Below, in pieces: positions 13,549-23,397 of a stretch of DNA of 64,000 nucleotides. The stretch comes from Microplitis mediator (Eukaryota; Arthropoda; Insecta; Hymenoptera; Braconidae). The notes below the pieces were generated by a model, which saw only the letters and a program-made list of their open reading frames with translations, did no database searches and was not told where the DNA came from. Each line of letters opens with the position of its first letter. Position 1 is the first letter of the stretch. The stretch covers positions 5,394,001-5,458,000 of the forward strand of contig NC_079973.1 of assembly GCF_029852145.1 (NCBI RefSeq), read 5' to 3'. A program made the position numbers and the translations under genes.

Positions 13549-14180
13549 TTAGGGGGCGGAATAGAGGCTCCCTAAGAAAAAAATCTGATTAGTCCCGAGT
13601 CGAAATATTAGACGTAAGTTGAACGTTCTTAACGTTTTAAACGTGAATTGAACGTTTTGAAAGTAAATTGAACGATTTTTTTGTATTTTGGTTCGTAAAC
13701 AATTGATAATTTCATGAGTTATGATTTTAGTTTAACGATAACATAATATATGAAAAGATATAACAGTGTTAGATAGAAGTATGAAACTGAAAAAATTTTT
13801 TTTTCAAAATACGAATTTTTTATTTAAGAGCCAGAAAGGCGGACGACAAAATTTTAGGGAATTGACGTGATTATAATCCAGGAGTACAAAATCGATGGAA
13901 AAAAAGTTTTGGTATGCTTATGTTTTCTTATTGTAAGTCTAAATAGGTTTTAGTTACGTTTTCGATTTATGATACTGCAATCTACGTTTTGAATAAGTTA
14001 AAAGATGTCAAATTGAGTTTTTAATGTCCAAAACGTTCAATTTATGTTCAAAACGTTCAATTTACGTCTAATATTTCGACTCGGGGTATTGGCAAGGTCC
14101 ACTTTGCCCTGTAAAAATTTAATTTATAAAAAATTTAAGGGACCCCCGTTTTGCCTCATAGTCTGTATTGCCCCCATGGC
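13549..14180. mobile_element. interrupted GGGGCAAAATGGG-type element
   Basis: The left flank reads AGGGGGCGGAATAGAGG. The right flank reads GTCCACTTTGCCCTG and then CCCCCGTTTTGCCTC and TTGCCCCCATGG, the complementary vocabulary. These words match the ends of the better-preserved elements at 31902-32416, 36804-37553, 40928-41845 and 52981-53445. A separate element occupies 13594-14085 in the middle. The outer boundaries are approximate. Confidence 0.45.
13594..14085 (+). mobile_element. foldback element with CGAGTCGAAATATTAGACG ends, copy 1
   Basis: The left end reads CCCGAGTCGAAATATTAGAC followed by repeated GAACGTT/AACGTT words. The right end reads GTCTAATATTTCGACTCGGG, a perfect inverted copy. 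Short words ACGTTTTAAACGTGAATTG repeat near both ends. A second copy lies at 42734-43298 in the opposite orientation: the distinctive interior word ATAATCCAGGAGTACAAAAT occurs there as its reverse complement. No protein is encoded. Confidence 0.85.
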
Positions 14181-14799
14181 CCTAAATTATTAAATGAAGT
14201 AACAAAAAAGCGGATTTCAAAAACTTAAAAATTAAATTGATGATAAAATAATTTGAAAATTTTTTCATTAAACTTTGAGCGTTAAAAGGAATATGGGTTC
14301 TAGTGAACTTTGCATGGTTTGTTTTAAAACTTATTTTTTATTTAAAAGTTTCAAGTCGTTATACGGAGGTTAAATATATATGTCATAAGTATAAACCGAG
14401 ACTCTTTATTATGAATAATCGATTATTATAGGTTTTATTAATGATGATCGCTGATATTTGATATATGTAACTGGTTTATATTCGGTAAACATATGGAAAA
14501 TTTTATGAATCTTTAGTTTAATATTTTTGAATAAATAATAAGATGTGAGGTGGATTTTCTTATATGTATAGAATTGAGTTTTATGAATAATTTTGAACAT
14601 TGTCTTTTTACGAAACGATTATAATTTAATTGTGATTAATGAAGAGACGATTGATATCTGAATGTTAGAATGTTAATGTAATACTGTAGGCAAGTTAATT
14701 TCAAGAAATGAATATTGTAGTTGTAAAATGGTCTATTAAAATTGTAATAAATTAAAATTTGAATGTGAAATAATAAATTATGAATTTTATGAGAACACT
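14181..14799. other. AT-rich stretch, nothing identified
   Basis: Very AT-rich sequence with frequent stops on both strands. The frame at 14409-14600 is composed of codons typical of random AT-rich DNA. No repeat family was recognised. Confidence 0.6.
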
Positions 14800-15050
14800 G
14801 TAGGATCTTACTTAGTTAACTCAAATTTGGTTCATTTGAGTCAAATCCAAGTCAACGTGACTTTAATCTGACTTAGTTGACTTGAATTTTTAAGTCAAAT
14901 CCAAGTCAAACTTTACTTGAATACGACTTAAAGTTTTAAGTTAAAAAAGTCATATTGAAGTTAAAAAACATGAATGTAGCCAAAATCAAATTAATTAAGT
15001 CCAAAGTAACTCAAATAAATCAAAATCGTTATTTTTTGACCCGGGTACTT
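14800..15050. repeat. GTCAA/TTGAC-rich repeat, left block
   Basis: The sequence alternates TTGACTT, AAGTCAA and GAATTTTTAAGTCAAAT and closes with TTTTTTGACCCGGGTAC at its right end. That closing word also ends the arrays at 16095-16865 and 22308-23397, so the three blocks are one family. The block is separated from the main array by about 1 kb of unrelated AT-rich sequence. Confidence 0.75.
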
Positions 15051-16094
15051 CTTCAAAAATTTAATTAGATTTTTTCCTTATCATTATCTACTAATATGTC
15101 AAATTTCATCAAATTTTGAAGGGTAATTCTAAAACTGACAGTACTAAGTACCTCAAAGTGTCACACGGTTTCATTTTTTTTTCGTTGTGGTCAACGTGAC
15201 CGGTTTATCGCAATTACATCTTACTTGAGAATTATTATAAAAATAATTTAAAGTTATTGACACCGTTTCGACTCAAACTCAGAATTATTCTTCATTAGTT
15301 TAAGTATTTACCAATAAAGTCATCTGAGACACTGAAATTTTTGTGCCTCATTACACTTAAAACCAGAATTATATCCCGGTTCTTATGACAGCATTCAAAA
15401 ATTTAATATGCAGAATTATGTTATTAAAATTTAATATAAAAATTGTAACATAATCAGTTCGATGAATTTACACATAAATATTTTTCACACTTTGAGAGTA
15501 TACTTTAGGTTGATCAATAATTTAAAAACTTCAATCAACTTTACAAGCAATCACTCGGCTTCTGCGGATACGAACTCACATTTCGCGACTTTTTATTTTA
15601 TAAAACAATAATTATGATAAAGAAAAGAAAAAAATTATGTTTTGACCAGAATCAAAAATAAAAATTTTTTTCACAGTTTCTGAAGCATTGTATATTATTA
15701 TGTATAATTTAAAAATATAGATACTTATTCTCTATAAATATATATTTTTTTTTTTCATAATTTTTTATCATAAAAGGAATAGCAAAAAGAAAATTGCCAC
15801 TTTGCAAATAATAACTACAAGCAGGTGGTCGCGCAAATTATCTAATCGTCGACAATTATAAGTAGATTAAACTCACAATATAATTGCATACATCCACACA
15901 GAAATATATCTTTAGATATGAGTTAAAAAAAAAGGCATTATTCTACAGAATTTTTTTTTTTTTTTAATATTTTTAGACAGCGTGGAGGGGAAAACAGAAC
16001 CGTTGGGATAAAATGGATCCTCAGAATTTTTTTTTAATTTACGTGAAGGCAACACGAACGTAGTGGGGCAATTTGGACTTTTCTTTGCCAAAAT
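15051..16094. other. AT-rich spacer between GTCAA arrays
   Basis: No gene is visible. Homopolymer runs of A and T are frequent, notably near 15950 and 16030. The minus-strand frame at 15912-16106 is made largely of such runs. The spacer could be an insertion that split a single GTCAA array, but no clear ends mark it. Confidence 0.5.
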
Positions 16095-16865
16095 TTTATT
16101 AGTCAAGTTTGACTTGAATTTGACTTAATTGACTTAAACTTAAGTCATTTAAGTTGAATCCAAGTCAACGTAAATTTAATTTGACTTAGTTGACTCAAAT
16201 TTTTAAATCAAAACCAATCAAACTTGACGTAGTTGACTCAAATTTTTAAGTCAAATTCAAGTCAAGTTTGACTTAGTTGACTTGAACTTAAGTAATTTAA
16301 GTTAAATGCAAGTCAACGTGAATTTAATGTGACTTGGTTGACTTGAATTTTTAAATCAAAACCAATCAAACTTGACGTAGTTGACTCAAATTTTTAAGTC
16401 AAATTCAAATCAAGTTTGACTTAGTTGACTTAAACTTAAGTCATTTAAGTTAAATGTAAGTCAATGTGAATTTAATGTGACTTAGTTGACTTGAATTTTT
16501 AAACCAAAATCAAGTCAAACTTGACGTAATTGACTCAAATTTTTAAGTCAAATTCAAATCAAGTTTGACTTAAACTTAAGTGATTTAAGTTAAATACAAG
16601 TCACCGTGAATTTAATGTGACTTAGTTGACTCAAATTGTTAAATCAAATCTAAGTCAAACTCGACTTGAATTTTCCTTAGTTGACTTTAATTTTTAAGTT
16701 ATAAAAGCCATATTCAAAATAAAAAAAAGTAAGTGTAGCCAAAATCAAGTTAACTGAGTCAAATGCAAGTCAAAAAATTATAGCAGTCAACATCAAGTTA
16801 ATTAAACCAAAATCAAGTCAAAAAAGTCTAAATCAAGTTCATTTTTTGACCCAGGTACTGCCTTA
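16095..16865. repeat. GTCAA tandem array, about 148-bp period
   Basis: A repeat unit can be anchored on AAGTTxAATxCAAGTCAxCG, found at about 16151, 16299, 16447 and 16587, giving periods of 148, 148 and 140 bases. Each unit itself contains several forward and reverse copies of TTGACTTA, so it can fold back on itself. The array ends with ATTTTTTGACCCAGGTAC, matching the ends of the other GTCAA blocks. No coding potential is seen. Confidence 0.8.
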
Positions 16866-17735
16866 TTATGCTAAACACTAAATAAAAATTTTCAAAAAAA
16901 AATTCGTCATTTTCTCAAAAATACCATCCAATTTTTCCCCACACGAAATCTATAGTGTTTCACTTCGCCCCGTATTCCTGTCCCCTATACATATTCAAAA
17001 TTACTCAATATCCTCCATCTCTAAAGCCACAGAATATTGTACCCGAATAAATCAAAACTAATTTAAAAAATCCGAGTTAAATTAACCGAAAAAAAACATG
17101 ACATATTTTAAATACTACACCGGATTAACATAAATTTAAAAATCAACCTAACACTTTAGATAACCGAAAATTCCATTAGATACTTGACGACAGATTAGTA
17201 ACTTTTTATAATATTTTTTAGTACGTCATCCTTTTTATTTAGTTCTTGATAAAAAAATTAGTCATGTCGATCTTTTACAAATTAGTCTGATGTATCAACA
17301 TGAGTGTAAAGATCATCAAGAGATAAAAATACATATACATACATATATATATGAAAGCCGAAATGCCATAAGAGTAGATAGTCCGTGTTTTTTTGAAATT
17401 AGTCAGGGCGGTCAACCTTCGGGCTTTTAGATCCCGTCGTGATAAAACTCATTTGTCTCTGTAGCAACCTGCAACATTTTTTTTTTTTTCAAATTCTCTC
17501 TCTATATGCCTCGCGATACACCTTAATACTAAATTATAAAATAACCAAACGTAAATTAACGTTTTTTAAATTATTTTTAATAGTCATTAATGACGTGACT
17601 TTATATAAGGAACAACAGCAAAAAAAAAAATCACGTGTAATTACAACTAAACCCCGGCTAAAATATGTAAAGAAAAAAAAAAGATGATGAGCTATTAAAT
17701 AAAAGTGATTTGAGAGTCAGACAGTAGCGACTAAC
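16866..17735. other. AT-rich stretch, no gene seen
   Basis: Ordinary AT-rich sequence with A-runs and a short TATA-rich patch near 17330-17350. It would be intron if the candidate exon at 17736-18073 is genuine. No repeat family was recognised. Confidence 0.5.
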
Positions 17736-18073
17736 ATTAAAGGTGTTGATGTACCCGTTGGCCAGTTTCTCTCGTCGGACTTGTCTCAGACTTCCGGTGG
17801 GCATATCGTCAAGAGATCCAACAAGATCGCCGCCGCCATCACCATCAGCTTCAGAATCAGCTCCAGATCCAGCTCCAGTATTAACATCAGCATCAGCATC
17901 AGCATCAGAATCAGCACCAGCACCAGCACAATCACTACCGCGTGTATCCATTGACTTAAGTGTACGAGCATTAAGCCAGCTACCGCATCGTCGTTCACCT
18001 ACCGCATGATCCTTGTGGCTGTTGGTGCCAGTGAATCGCTGACGCTTGAGGCTATTTCGTTTACTAAGGGACC
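17736..18073 (-). CDS. candidate coding exon, unknown acidic low-complexity protein (partial)
   Basis: One minus-strand frame stays open from the proposed acceptor (CATACAG before 18073) to the proposed donor (TTTAAT then GTTAGT at 17735). It covers 112 codons, with two bases left over at the 5' side. The peptide starts basic and ordinary in composition (GSLSKRNSLKRQRF ... GERRCGSWLNARTLKSMD). It then has an acidic Gly/Ala/Asp/Ser repeat (AGADSDADADADVNTGAG) and returns to ordinary sequence (DDMPTGSLRQVRREKLANGY). The non-repetitive flanks and higher GC than the neighbours favour an exon. The hexanucleotide-like core also keeps other frames open on both strands, and the acceptor has a weak pyrimidine tract. 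I do not recognise the family. If real, the gene is transcribed in the same direction as the T-box gene and its other exons were not found. Confidence 0.38.
17840..17930. repeat. (CAGCAT/CAGCAC)n-like simple repeat
   Basis: Degenerate three- and six-base units of the type CATCAG, CAGCTC and CAGCAC. On the minus strand in one frame they read alternating Asp/Ala/Gly/Ser. Similar units keep all minus frames open, which weakens the coding argument for the exon that contains it. Confidence 0.8.
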
Positions 18074-18467
18074 CTGTATGTATATATCGCTATTTAACTT
18101 TTATATACCTGAAACTCGTTCATACTAACATACGTGGATATATCGTATATATATGTATATAACGTATTTATGTACGTTATTGAGGTAGATATATATCCTT
18201 TAACATTTCAAAGCGCCGCGAATCCTCGCACCTTACTACAAGAAGTATTTTTAATGGCGTAATAATAACCTGAGACACGCGATCTGTCTTGCACTTTTAA
18301 CTTTACACTTTTAAATTTTACCTTTCGTCGCTAATATATCTCAAATGTCTTTTGTATATACTTTTGTAAAATCAAATTTCGTGGGGTTATTTTATTGAAA
18401 AATTTTTCATGATTTAATTTAAGTCATCAATGTGTGAAAAAAATGGTGTACATGTTCACGCTGTCCA
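18074..18467. other. AT-rich stretch upstream of the candidate exon
   Basis: Contains TATA-rich patches around 18120-18200 and no open frame of interest. It would be intron if the exon at 17736-18073 is real. Confidence 0.5.
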
Positions 18468-18665
18468 CACTGTGAAAAATTTTTTGGACCCGGTGTAGTG
18501 TAAATGTCTCGGTGTAAAAATTTTTGTATGAAAATTACACCAAATTCGGTGTTAATTTTAGTTGGTGTGAATTTACATCGAGATAATTTTACGACGTTAT
18601 TTCACACTACACGGCCGTGTAAAGTTCTCCGGGTCCATTTTCACACCGAAATTTTTTACAGTGCA
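18468..18665. mobile_element. short foldback element, GGACCCGGTGTAGTG type
   Basis: The left end reads CACTGTGAAAAATTTTTTGG then ACCCGGTGTAGTGTAAATG. The right end reads ACTACACGGCCGTGTAAAG, then CCGGGTCCATTTT and AAATTTTTTACAGTG. The two halves pair over most of the element. It is a compact version of the 647-base element at 2604-3250. The following 80 bases (to about 18745) carry further CGGTGTTAA words and are probably a fragment of the 202-671 type. Confidence 0.75.
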
Positions 18666-18745
18666 GGTGTTAAATTCCCGCCCGAGAATGGTGTTAGAAC
18701 ATTACCGGAAGCGGTGTTAATTTTTTTCTGGTGTTAACACTTTAA

Positions 18746-19235
18746 TTAAGCGGTGAAAAAAAATTAGTTGCGTTTTCAGAAGTCGAATTTTATTTTAGAT
18801 ATAAAAGAAATTTTTCACCCGGGTCAATAAATTTGATCTGATTTTAGTTTAATTAGACAGTATTTTAAGCTGTTTTTGATCTAAAGATGATCAAATGCAG
18901 AGAAAAAGAAAAATTAATAGGCAGAAAAAGTCTAATTTCGGTCTGCATATAAACACAAAAAAAGACAACATATTTTGAGAAAAAAGTCTGATTTTGATTT
19001 AGAGGTGACCAAAACTAGACTAAAAATGATGGAAAAGAAGTCTGAACCTCATCTGAAAAAGGAATAGTATGGGCAATACTCCATTAAATTTTACATGTTA
19101 ATTAAATACAAATAAAAAGTAAAAATTTGAATAGAAATAACTCCAAATTTTCATTTGATTAAAATTCGATCAAATTTTTCTACCCGGGTTATATTAGAGA
19201 ATTTTTCACGATTTAATTCAAATTATCATATTTGT
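18746..19235. other. AT-rich stretch, possible old repeat
   Basis: Words such as ACCCGGGTCAATAAATTTGA (about 18818) and AAAATTCGATCAAATTTTTC then ACCCGGG (about 19160-19187) face each other. They suggest a decayed inverted element spanning roughly 18815-19190. No gene is visible. Confidence 0.4.
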
Positions 19236-19399
19236 TGCACTGTAAAAAAAACCGGTAGGTCCACTTGACTTGAGTCCACACTATCCCGGTGTTAAATGTA
19301 ACCCCGAAAATGGTGTTAAAATAACACCGGTAGTGGTGTTGAAGTTTTTACCGGTGTTAAAATACAAAGCCTTTTTAACACCGTTTTTTTTTACAGTGA
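19236..19399. mobile_element. short CGGTGT foldback element
   Basis: Begins CACTGTAAAAAAAACCGGTA and ends AACACCGTTTTTTTTTACAG followed by TG. The interior carries TCCCGGTGTTAAATG, AACACCGGTAGTGGTGTT and similar words. It is the shortest member of the CGGTGT group in the window. Confidence 0.7.
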
Positions 19400-20029
19400 A
19401 TATGTATTTTGATTATATATTTAGGAGATACATCTAATGATTTTATTATATAATATACAGACCATTAGATACCTTGTCGATTCTCTTTAATCCAAAGCTT
19501 GCAAAAATTCAAAACATGGAATCGCATGATCTGAACCAGCATTTCAAGAAATAAATTATTAAAAAAAAAAATAAATGAACAAAACAAACGAACGTCCTTC
19601 GTTCTAAAAGACTTTATTGTCCCAGTAATTCTTCGTGACATAACTAACACGACATAAAAAGGTTTCCACTGCAAAACGTCGAGTTGAAACACAAATCAAA
19701 GTGCATGTCTAAAACCAGAGACTAGGGTACAAGATTGTTTGTTCCGCTATCGAACGCGCATCACGCAACGCTAATTTGTCTTCGATTGCTTGTCAGACAT
19801 GGAATACATTGCGATACAGCGTGGGAGATCTTTCCTTTATAAAAAATCTTAAATCGAATTCAAAGACCGCAACTAAACGATAAAGAGTATGTCAGAATAG
19901 TTAACATACATTGTTCTCAATTTTTAAACATTACACGTTAAATTACCGATACGTTATTTAGGTAACAGTGGGATAAATTATTCTAAAAAATTATGCTACA
20001 TGTTCATATTTTTTAATAAAACTAAGCTT
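19400..20029. other. mostly unique sequence, no supported gene
   Basis: A GC-richer patch at 19600-19810 is apparently single-copy. The minus-strand frame at 19465-19692 translates to an ordinary-looking peptide, but has no family resemblance and contains a poly-A-derived Phe run. It is not accepted as a gene. Confidence 0.5.
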
Positions 20030-20960
20030 CTTATAAAAATATATGAACCATATATGTTCGTATATGATCCGTAGATAATTATATATGAGCATGTATGAGC
20101 CATACGTGTCATACATGTTCATATATGACGCTTAGAAAAATTGAACAAGAACATTTACTCTCATAATATTCGTATGTGATCATATATAAAGATTAATTGC
20201 TCATATATGATCAATATAAAATTTTCATGAGCATATATGAACCATACGTCGATACATATGAACATCTATGTTTATATGCGATGCTTAGATGAATCGGACA
20301 AAAACATCTGTACTGCATATGTTCATATCTAATCCATACATAATTATATATGAGCATATATGAACCATACGTAAACAAATATGAACTTATATGTTCATAC
20401 ATGATGCTTAGATAAATTAAACAAGAACACTTACTCATAATATTCATATATGTTTCATAATTGTTCAAACATGATTTATATAAAATCATATACGAGTATA
20501 TATAAACCATATGTGAACTTATAAATATATATGTTAATATGTGATGCTGTGATGGATCGAACGAAAACATTTGCACTTCATAAGTGTTCGTATCTAATCC
20601 ATACATAATTATATATGAGCATACATGAACCATATGTCGACAAATATGAACTTATATGTTCATATGTAATGCTTAGATAAATTAAACAAGAACACTTACT
20701 CATAATATTCATATACGTATCATAATTGTTCATATATGATTAATGTAAAATCATATACTAGCATTCAAAACTATATGTGATGCTTAGATGAATCGTTCAA
20801 AAACATTCGTACTCCATACGTTCTTATTTTATCCATACATAATTATATATGACCATATATGAACCATACGTGGACAAATATGAACTTATATGTTCATATG
20901 TGATGTTTAGATTAATGAAACAAGAACATTTACTCTTATAAAATCCGCATTTGAACCATA
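20030..20960. repeat. ATATATGAAC tandem array, about 240-275 bp units
   Basis: The word CATACATAATTATATATGA recurs at about 20333, 20601 and 20837, and AACAAGAACAxTTACTC at about 20144, 20420, 20683 and 20919. The unit is therefore about 236-276 bases and is present about three and a half times. Within each unit, short words of the kind ATATGTTCATAT and ATATGAACATAT alternate. The array at 35826-36800 contains the same words as reverse complement. The 140-codon frame at 20211-20633 on the minus strand is produced by the repeat (Tyr/Ile/Met/Ser-rich) and is not a gene. Confidence 0.85.
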
Positions 20961-22307
20961 TATGAAAATTTTTTTACAGATTGCTATCCGCATAGTAATT
21001 TTTGTACAAAAAATACCAAAAAATTTTTATAGTATACAACACACAAGTATTGTTTCAAATGTATATCATATTCCCATTCATATACCTACTCAACGTTTAT
21101 AATTTTTTTCGTTAAAATTCCCTAAGGCCGACACGAGTCTCTTAAAACCATTCGATACAAATAATCCATGTGTATCTCAGGTCATCAGAGACATAAGAAA
21201 ATAATAATAATAAGAGTAAGAGCATAAGTTTAAAGAGAACCCTTGGTTTCATAATAATATTACCCGACGCCATAAATAATCGTTTGTTTCAATGGTAATC
21301 AAAACCGCGGATCAAAATAATCTAATAAGGTACCGAGTTGAGGTTTGATATCAAAAGAGAGTTATAAAGAGACTTCTTGATCTTTACCAACTTTACTCTC
21401 TTACTTGTGTACATATATATGTATATATATTCGAAAGGGTTTGTAACAAGTTTGCCGATTGTAATGATCGGTAGATGTATTTAAAGTTTGAAGAGCTAAG
21501 AAGCTTATGAAGAGGAAGAAGGAAACCAAGAGGAAGAAGTGAAAAGAGGTGGAGGGATTTAAAAATAAAAGTTATAAAATAAGTTTGACTCAAGACTAAG
21601 AGGGAAAAGGAATTGAAAGAGTTAAAGAAGGAGTTAAGAAGTGGAAGAAGTTAAAGGAGAGAAAGAAAGTCAAAGGGTGAAGGCATTGTTCGCAACCGCT
21701 CGCTCGTGACTCGTGACTCCTTCGACCCGGATGACCCGTAGCCTCAATTACCTCAGACACATCCGCCCGTTTGCTGGCCTCTTCTCACTCTTCTGATCCT
21801 CATCCTCATTATTCTTATCCTTTTCTATATAATAAACCTTTTTATTTAGTAAAAGCGCAAAAGACGGGCCTTTTAGTGATCGCCGACATCTTATTTCTGG
21901 TTGATACTGATAACAATTTTTAGGTCTTCTGTCCGGTCAATCAGAGTAAAGATCAATTACTTGTATTGTCAATTTGCTGGGTGATTTTATTGATCGAAAT
22001 CCTAAAGATTTTAGCCCTGCACGGAGATAATTTTATAGTATCAGTTATTATCTAGTTGTGGTAAAATTTTTAAGCTGAATTCGACAGTAGTGAATATCAT
22101 TTAAATTATTAAATAAACAATCTGAATTGTAGTATCTTCTAACTACACAGTAAAAAATCTACAACTATTGATGATGATCAGTAATTATAACTATTATCAA
22201 CATCGTAATTATTAATAATCTGATGGTAATAGTTGTCATCAGCCCAAATAATAATTAGTATCTAAACTAATAAAGAATTCAAAAATCGGCGTTACAGATT
22301 GAATGAT
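20961..22307. other. AT-rich to moderate GC region, no supported gene
   Basis: A purine-rich block at 21480-21680 (GAAGAGGAAGAAGG and similar) is followed by a GC-richer patch at 21690-21800 rich in ACTCGTGACTCC and CATCC words. No exon with good splice sites was found. From about 22020 short ACACGGAGATAATTTT-like and ACACAGTAAAAAATC words suggest edges of further inverted elements. Confidence 0.5.
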
Positions 22308-23397
22308 GGCCCGGGTCAAAAAAATAACTTGATTTTGACTTTTTTGATTCGATTTTGACTTAATTAACTTGATTTTAGCTACAACTTTTTTTTTTAACTT
22401 CAATATGACTTTTCAAACTTCAAACTTCAAACTTCAAACCATTTAAATATAGTGGAAACCTAAACATGCAAACATGCAAATAACCTTCTCAATAAGACAA
22501 TTTATAGATAAATTGAGAAAAATATAGATAGCCCGAACCGGGAATCGAACCCAGACCAATTCGGTATCGCGCCGAGTGCTCTACCAGTTGAGCTATCCGG
22601 CGCTATACTATATTCTGTTCAATTTGATCTAAGTCAAATAAAAGTCAAGTTGACTTGGATTTGACTTAAGCGATATAAGTTTAAGTCAACTAAGTCAAGT
22701 TTGACTTATTTGACTCAAAAATTCAAGTCAACTACGTCAAATTAAAGTCACGTTGACTTGGACTTGACTTAAATGGCCCAAATTTAAGTCAACCTAGTAA
22801 AATCCAAGACAACGTGACTTTAAATTATCTGGTTGATGCCCTGGTCAAAAATAAAACTTGATTTAGACTTGGTTATCTTAAATCGTGCCTATGTAAGAAC
22901 AATTAAGTCAAAACCAAGCCGAAATCACGCAAATTCAAGCCAAATTTTATTTTTGACCAGGGCGCTAACCAAGTCAAATTAAAGTCACGTTGACTTGGAT
23001 TTGACTTAAATGGCCTAAATTCAAGTCAACTAAGTAAAATCCAAAACGTGACTTCTTTTGACTTGGTTGGCGCTCTGGTCAAAAATAAAACTAGGCTTGA
23101 ATTCGCGTGAGTTTGTCTTGGTTTCGACTTAACTGGTCTTACATAGTCACGATTTAAAATGACCAAATCTAAATCGAGTTTTATTTTTGACCCGGGCGTA
23201 AATCGGTACTAAGTAAGACAACTTAGTCAAAAGCAAGTCAAAACCGAGTGTCCGTGTTTTCATATCTTAAAATATGTTTTTGATTTATTAGAAAAAGAAC
23301 TTAAGCTTTACTTGCTTTGGTCTTGTCAAACTTGTCTCATTTTCATTTTAAAAATTACGCCAAAATCAAGTTATTTTTTTGACCCAGGGGTCCATTA
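22308..23397. repeat. GTCAA foldback element split by a tRNA-like insertion
   Basis: The left end reads CCCGGGTCAAAAAAATAACT followed by TGATTTTGACTT. The right end reads AAAATCAAGTTATTTTTTTG followed by ACCCAGG, an inverted copy of about 27 bases. Between them are many AAGTCAA, TTGACTTGGATTTGACTT and ACTTAAATGGCC words in both directions. The segment of about 22440-22630, which contains a tRNA-like sequence, lacks these words and is probably an insertion. Internal copies of CTGGTCAAAAATAAAACT (about 22842 and 23076) show partial tandem duplication. Confidence 0.8.
22528..22606 (-). other. tRNA-like sequence (pseudo-tRNA or SINE head)
   Basis: Read on the minus strand, the sequence has a D-arm (TAGCTCAACTGGTAGAGC) and a T-arm (GGGTTCGATTCCCGG), the two internal promoter boxes of tRNA genes. 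The anticodon arm is CTCGG-CGCGATA-CCGAA with one mismatch, and position 33 is G rather than the usual T. The acceptor stem is unusual: with one bulged G the two ends pair over ten bases (ATAGC with GCTAT, then CCGGA with TTCGG). These departures argue for a tRNA-derived element rather than a functional tRNA. It lies inside a GTCAA foldback repeat. Confidence 0.55.

Noticed and set aside
17743..18009. Plus-strand frame rich in Ser/Ala/Pro across the hexanucleotide repeat
   Set aside because: It relies on the simple repeat and ends soon after it, whereas the minus frame extends through non-repetitive flanks; the minus reading was preferred as the candidate exon.
20211..20633. 140-codon open frame on the minus strand
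   Set aside because: It is the translation of the ATATATGAAC tandem array, with the same Tyr/Ile/Met/Ser blocks repeated; no family resemblance.
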